Shown here: piece by piece, positions 59,366 through 64,000 of the stretch | Layout: every line of letters begins with the position of its first letter | Position numbering within the stretch: position 1 is the stretch's first letter | Origin: [Phialemoniopsis] sp. UDSM-2020 | Taxonomy: Eukaryota > Ascomycota > Sordariomycetes > Thyridiales > Thyridiaceae | Assembly: GCA_018873225.1 (NCBI GenBank) | Contig: JAEILZ010000006.1 | Location: 3,286,001 to 3,350,000, forward strand | Direction: 5' to 3' | DNA: 64,000 nt | Notes under the pieces: generated by a model | Seen by the model: the letters and a program-made list of their open reading frames with translations, nothing else | Databases searched by the model: none | Told to the model about the DNA's origin: nothing | Position numbers and translations under genes: made by a program

Positions 59366-60124
59366 AGAACACGACAGGCAAACTCATGTATAGCAGCGTA
59401 CTAGGTTGGGTATCTGCAAAACGCAGCGTGTTTAGAACTCAAGGACTGTAATTGAAAGCACGAATCCAGTCTGTTAACCCCTACCGGGTTTCCAAGTGCC
59501 CATGTGGCACCGGGCCTTCTAGAGCAGCACCAAGGCGCGCTAACGCGCTATCTCATCGCGGTACCACGGCAGCCATTTTTAGCTCCCGTCCAAGGATGAT
59601 GCAGGTGGCACATTCGATTCGGAACACGGGACCTTTGCATTCAATGCTTGCAAAGAGTCAATTACCTATGCTGTTACCCATGTCTGTCATCAAGGTATCT
59701 TACCATTTGCCACGTTCGACAGGTTCCTTTACAAAGTAATGCACCGTCAAATCAGTCACAAGTCTAGACCGGTGACAGCACGGAGCTGAACCTGTCGAAA
59801 CGGCCTAGAGCAGCAGTAGTTCAAAAGCCTAGTGAAAAGGCTCCGTCTCGCGGCATACAGCCACGGTCCAGAAGCAATAAACTAGCAAGGTCAGCTCAGC
59901 TTCAAGCAGATCGAGCATCATCTTCTCCAAACTAACGTCCGATTTTGGCAACTGCCGCGTAATCCCGTCGAACTACGTGGGATGCAAACAATAACAAGAA
60001 AATAATAAAATGTTCCTCGTGTCCCTTATGAATACATCAGCAGAGCTGTATCTGGTGAAAATATTTGCCTGCGACATTCCCAGCCACGGTTGTTGATTGT
60101 TGGGACAAGATTCTTTTCACGCAG
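59366..60124. other. Intergenic with two short hairpins
   Basis: Perfect inverted repeats GTGCC/GGCAC (59496-59510) and GCGCG/CGCGC (59535-59548) lie within 55 bp. On the minus strand the second resembles the D-arm of a tRNA, but no T-arm consensus follows, so I do not call a tRNA. No protein gene seen. Confidence 0.45.
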
Positions 60125-61246
60125 ATGCGTTATCCGGCTATCGCCCTTTGGGGCTCCTTCGTCGCCAGTGCCCATGCACTTCCCTCCGTGCTAGAAAGAC
60201 GAGGTTGCAGCAACAACTGCGGCAGAGCAGTCATTGCTAAGGCCTTCACAAACCGACCTACCTTAGCAGACTGCTCTTCATATGTTGCCGTCACCGTCAC
60301 ACCGGCAACGACGACTCTCACGTCTACCATCACCGACTGGCAGACAGTAACCGCCACCGAAGTTGCCACAACGATCGAGACTGCTCATACCACTCAGACC
60401 GATGTTCAGACGGCAAAGGTCACATCTACCATCACTGCAGCTGTCAACAAGCGCGCCGTTGCTTCCAATGCCATTCCGAGCTATGCCTCCGCGTGTTCGT
60501 CATCTGCAGCTTACACAGAAGCCTGCGCTTGCATTGGAGTCACAAAGTATACCGTCACAGCGCCCACGCCATCGACGACTCTCACTGTCCATGTCAGCCC
60601 GACCACCACCGTCACAGCACACCAAACGACAACGGCCGTAGTGACCAAGACCGACACCACCGTTTCTATCACCGTCACTGAGACCACGTTGGCGACAGTC
60701 GCCCCCGTCAACTCGCTGGTCGCCAACGGCGGCTTCGAGACGGGCGAGTACAGCAACGAGTGGTACGAGTCTTACAACGCGTACGGCTTTGATCTGTCTG
60801 TATCCACAGAGCAGTCCCACACTGGTTCCTACGCTCTAAAGGCTGTCTACGGCCCCTACACAGGCATCCCCGCCCAAGATGACAGCGAGCCGGACGGCGG
60901 GGGCCCCGGCGAGACCTGGCTCGCGCAGCACATCTCCGTCACAAACGGTGCCGTGTACGAGCTGTCCTATTGGCTGTACTGGACCAACGTGGCAACGGCG
61001 TCTTGCTCCCATTATGCATACGTCTCGCCAGATATGGGGGTTTTCGGCCCTGCCATACGCCCGGAGTACGGCACCGCGCCGCAGTATTACACCCAGGCCG
61101 ACACTCCCGGCACGTGGCACCGGTACTCGTGGCAGTTCACGGCCCAGGACTCGACGTTGAGTCTGGCCATGTACTTGGAATGCGACTCATCGACTGTGAA
61201 TCCGCAGTGGATGTACCTTGATGACATCAATGTTGTCAAGGTATAA
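60125..61246 (+). CDS. Secreted Ser/Thr-rich protein with carbohydrate-binding-like C-terminal domain
   Basis: Single exon, 373 aa, start at the ATG at 60125 (the open frame begins at 60065 without a better start). Signal peptide and propeptide (YPAIALWGSFVASAHALP), then the fungal secreted-protein module CSNNCGRAVIAKAF with paired Cys. Residues about 60-195 are Thr/Val-rich repeats (TVTATEVATTIETAHTTQT), heavily O-glycosylated in all likelihood. From about residue 205 a beta-sandwich module begins (LVANGGFETGEYSNEWY, GSYALKAVYGPYTG, SYWLYWTNV, WHRYSWQFTAQDSTLSLAMY, MYLDDINVVKV) with the layout of CBM4/9-type domains. A wall-bound adhesin or glycan binder; substrate unknown. Confidence 0.8.
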   Translation: MRYPAIALWGSFVASAHALPSVLERRGCSNNCGRAVIAKAFTNRPTLADCSSYVAVTVTPATTTLTSTITDWQTVTATEVATTIETAHTTQTDVQTAKVTSTITAAVNKRAVASNAIPSYASACSSSAAYTEACACIGVTKYTVTAPTPSTTLTVHVSPTTTVTAHQTTTAVVTKTDTTVSITVTETTLATVAPVNSLVANGGFETGEYSNEWYESYNAYGFDLSVSTEQSHTGSYALKAVYGPYTGIPAQDDSEPDGGGPGETWLAQHISVTNGAVYELSYWLYWTNVATASCSHYAYVSPDMGVFGPAIRPEYGTAPQYYTQADTPGTWHRYSWQFTAQDSTLSLAMYLECDSSTVNPQWMYLDDINVVKV

Positions 61247-61486
61247 GTGAGGCTCAGATGTATATATTCAAGTTACTATTTAGAGTTACGCAGTCATATA
61301 TCGGATCTACCTGTTCAGGAGCGATATCTCAATTCCATGTGATGTGAGCCTTTGGCCGAGTGACCTCTGAGTTGAGTTGATAATTGTGAAGCATCGACAA
61401 TCTCGACATGGAAGACGCCTCGACAGACTTCTCATGCAATCATCTCCGCATTCAAGTAGCAACCTGCTTCACGTAGTTCTCGAGGT

Positions 61487-63435
61487 TTAGACTGTCTCGT
61501 GGCGAGTCTCAAGGTCAACACTTTGCTTCAACTTCTCCTCAGCAACCTTCTCTTGAGCAACAGTCATCTCGTCAACCAACACCACCTTGTCGCCAAAGGC
61601 CGCAGCAATTTCCTCCAGTGTCTTACCCTTAGTCTCACTGCAAAGTTGGGGGTTAGGTCAGCAAGTCTGTGTGTAGATAGCGATACGAAGGGATATAGCT
61701 TACGGGAAGTAGAACCATGCGATGATAAGGAAGCAGAACGTGCAACCAACGAAGACATAGTAGTAGTTCTCCTTAATGTTGGCGAAGGCGCTCGGACCGG
61801 CTTCGGTAACTGTTGTACAACTACGTCAGTAATCTTCCCAGCGGAGAGACAAGTTGGGCAGAGACTTACTGCCGACGTTGACAATGAAGTGCGAGGCTGA
61901 GGCAATGCCCATGACCTTGCTGCGGAGGGACATCGGTAGGACCTCGGCACCGTAAAGCCAAGGGGTGCTGCCCAGGAAACCATCTTGGCGCGTGTTAGTA
62001 CTCCCGTCGCAGTCAGATACTTGCCGATGATACTCACAGTACACAACCACGAAGAGATAGATGCCGAGGACGGCAAATCCCTTTCCAACCTTGTTATCCG
62101 TGTTCTGGAACTCCTTTTGCATGATTGCTGCGTAGATCTCGACAAGAATGACACCGGCCATACCGGCGAGAAGCATCCTAGTCATCTTATGTTAGCCCTT
62201 TAGTCTCCACCGACAGTCTTGACTGTTGTTACTCACTTCCGGCGACCCCATCGGTCAGTCAGGAGAGTCGTCGCCACAGCATTGATGAGGAAGCTGATTG
62301 TGCCATAGACACCAGCCAGGGCAAGGATCGTCATGGGAGCCATTCCGAGGGACTTGTACAAAATGGTCTGGTAGTACTGAATGACGTTGACACCCGTGAG
62401 GCTGGTGAAAGTTTGCACGGCAATCGAGACGAGGGCGCGGTGACGGAACAGCACAAATGCCTCCCGGTAAGTCTTGACCTCGCGCTCCATCTCGAACTCG
62501 ATCTGTGCCCGCATGAGAGCGAACTCTTCGGAGACCCGGTCGTTGTCTTGGAATTCTCGGCCGTAGATCCTGGTGAACTCGATCCGGGCTTGGTCGATCT
62601 TGCCCTGCCAGACGAGCTGACGAGGGGAGTTGGGCATGAATGTCGCCAGGCCGATGAAGAGGATGACACCCCAGGGAATCTGAATCGCCAGCGGGACGCG
62701 CCATTGTACCTCGCCGTACGGAGCATACGAGCAGGCGAAGCCGACCCAGTTGGACAACATGATGCCGAAGCAAATGCCACAGCCAGAGATGCCACCGATC
62801 AGACCGCGATGTTTGGGAGAGGCAATTTCGGAAAGATAGATCGGAACGGTGGAGACGAGGCCACTAAGCAACAATCAAGAGTCAGTCACCAGCATCTTTC
62901 TCACAAAGTCAGGATCATCGTACCCCACAGCCGCACCGGCCAGGAACCGGCCAGCCAGGAACATGCCAATGTTGACGGATGCAGTCTGAATGACAGTCCC
63001 GATAGTCACAATGATAGCCATCAGTTGCATGAAACGGATGCGACCCAACCGGTCGGCAATGAGCGTCTGGACAATGGCTCCTACGGCCTCTCCTGCGATG
63101 TAGATGGCGACGACCTGTGGCGTGCTCGTTAGTTGGGAAGCCGTCGGTGATTCGGAGCCATGGAGCACTTACTGCACCAGTAAGGCCCTTAGACGGATGG
63201 CCCATGTAGGTGATCCAGCTGTCATGAGCAATAGCTAATTGCAGCACACGTTAATAGACTAAATTTGTGCAGATGGCAGATCTTGCAACCTACTTGTGGT
63301 GGCAATCCCTGTATCAAAGCCCTAGAGACATGGTTAACTGACTGTAAGACATTTGCAAGAGCTTTTGGTACCAACAAAGCAAAGAGTGCCGATCGCTGCA
63401 AAGAGCGCGATCCCGAAGGTGTAGTAGCTCCCCAT
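61487..63435 (-). CDS. MFS sugar transporter
   Basis: Nine exons in phase: 63376-63435, 63294-63321, 63173-63234, 62924-63114, 62237-62863, 62038-62177, 61870-61983, 61704-61809, 61487-61637 (492 aa). Signatures: FGFDTGIATT in span 1, LIADRLGRIRF (R-x-GR-type), STVPIYLSEIASPKHRG, MPNSPRQLVWQGK (PESPR-type), GVNVIQYYQTILYKSLG, TDRWGRRKMLL, GSTPWLYGAEVLPMSLRSK, and PETKGKTLEE at the end. The two small 5' exons (60 and 28 bp) were found by phase and by the span-1 motif. Substrate is unknown; it lies downstream of the GH43-type and carbohydrate-binding genes on the opposite strand. Confidence 0.87.
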
Positions 63436-64000
63436 CGTGATTTGTGTGGACCTCAAGAAGGTCTCGAATCAACATGTAAAAAGGTGAAGTTGAGCCTTGC
63501 AAGATGAACGATGGCCAGTGTCGTTTAGCAGTCAAGAACCTTTCCAAATACGTCAATGAACCTGGTTTGAATCTGTTCAACGCGTCCTCTTTGGTCGTGT
63601 GTGTTTGAAGATCAGGCCGCGAATGAGATGCAGGCGATTAAGTACTCGGGTCATTACAACCTCTCCCCTCATCGCCTTTGCGGGGAGGACCCCCGTGGGG
63701 AATCTCGACATGAAGCCCGACATCAATTGGTGGCCCTGTCGGCTCGGCTGTCTGTGTAGCGATCGGCTGGTCAATCACCCATGCATTTCCAGGGTTTTTA
63801 GTCACCGACAATGGAGCTTCGAAGTGGCCTGGGTTTGGTAGTGCGCGATGCTACTGGAGGGTGAAAATGATCGACATGGTCATCGGCTGGTCTTGGCAGA
63901 ATGCGGGTTAGCGTTGCCGAAGCCCGGATCGCGGCCAGCGTCTTGGGTCCTCGCCCGGCACATTGTTATTGGATGCCGGATGACCGTTGTGCCACCGGGA
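63436..64000. other. Upstream region of the MFS gene to window end
   Basis: 565 bp. Short open frames on both strands without family features. Nothing else seen. Confidence 0.4.

Noticed and set aside
59520..59600. Possible tRNA on the minus strand
   Set aside because: A D-arm-like stem is present but the T-arm consensus and a matching acceptor stem are not.

Overview
The window is nuclear DNA of a filamentous ascomycete (Pezizomycotina; I favour Sordariomycetes but cannot prove it). The evidence is 50-80 bp GT..AG introns in most genes, fungus-specific families (Zn2Cys6 and bZIP-DUF3425 regulators, CVNH and Ser/Thr-rich secreted proteins) and conserved eukaryotic genes (Tim17, Dug2). I resolved about 29 protein genes and rebuilt their exons by hand, checking reading phase across every junction. 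No rRNA, confident tRNA, CRISPR array or intact transposon is visible.

Layout. (1) 1-9.8 kb is a compact metabolic cluster without a PKS, NRPS or terpene synthase: a Zn2Cys6 regulator cut by the left edge, a P450, an alpha/beta hydrolase, a bZIP-DUF3425 protein, an SDR and a nitrilase. (2) 10.3-14.9 kb holds three secreted-protein genes: a Cys-rich Gly/Pro/Gln-rich protein, a mucin-like DUF6923 protein and a CVNH-domain protein. (3) 15-25 kb is mostly conserved: a DUF885 hydrolase, an Ntn-type asparaginase, Tim17 and Dug2. (4) 25.8-35 kb is sparse: a C2H2 protein, an orphan, two tandem 63-64 aa Cys-rich paralogues, an SDR divergent from a DUF4419 protein, and the decayed end of an N,N-dimethylformamidase-like gene. 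(5) 35.5-42 kb has a nucleotide-sugar dehydrogenase and a membrane GT2 polysaccharide synthase. (6) 42.7-52.4 kb has a membrane PAN-like protein followed by a probable oligosaccharide-utilisation locus: secreted GH162-like glucanase, Zn2Cys6 regulator, cytosolic GH1 beta-glucosidase and lactose-permease-type transporter. (7) 52.5-63.5 kb has an ankyrin protein, a C2H2 protein with no visible ATG, a small orphan, a GPI-type GH43 protein, a Ser/Thr-rich carbohydrate-binding-like protein and a second sugar transporter.

How they may work together. The strongest system is 43.7-52.4 kb. The secreted enzyme would cut a beta-glucan outside, the transporter would import the oligosaccharide, the cytosolic GH1 would split it, and the Zn2Cys6 protein would control all of them. 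Both divergent promoters of this block carry the heptamer TTCTCCG/CGGAGAA (four and two copies) and putative CreA sites. If the GH162 call is right, the substrate would be beta-1,2-glucan. The 1-9.8 kb cluster could make or degrade a nitrile-containing compound. The GT2 plus sugar-dehydrogenase pair could make a uronic-acid-containing polysaccharide.
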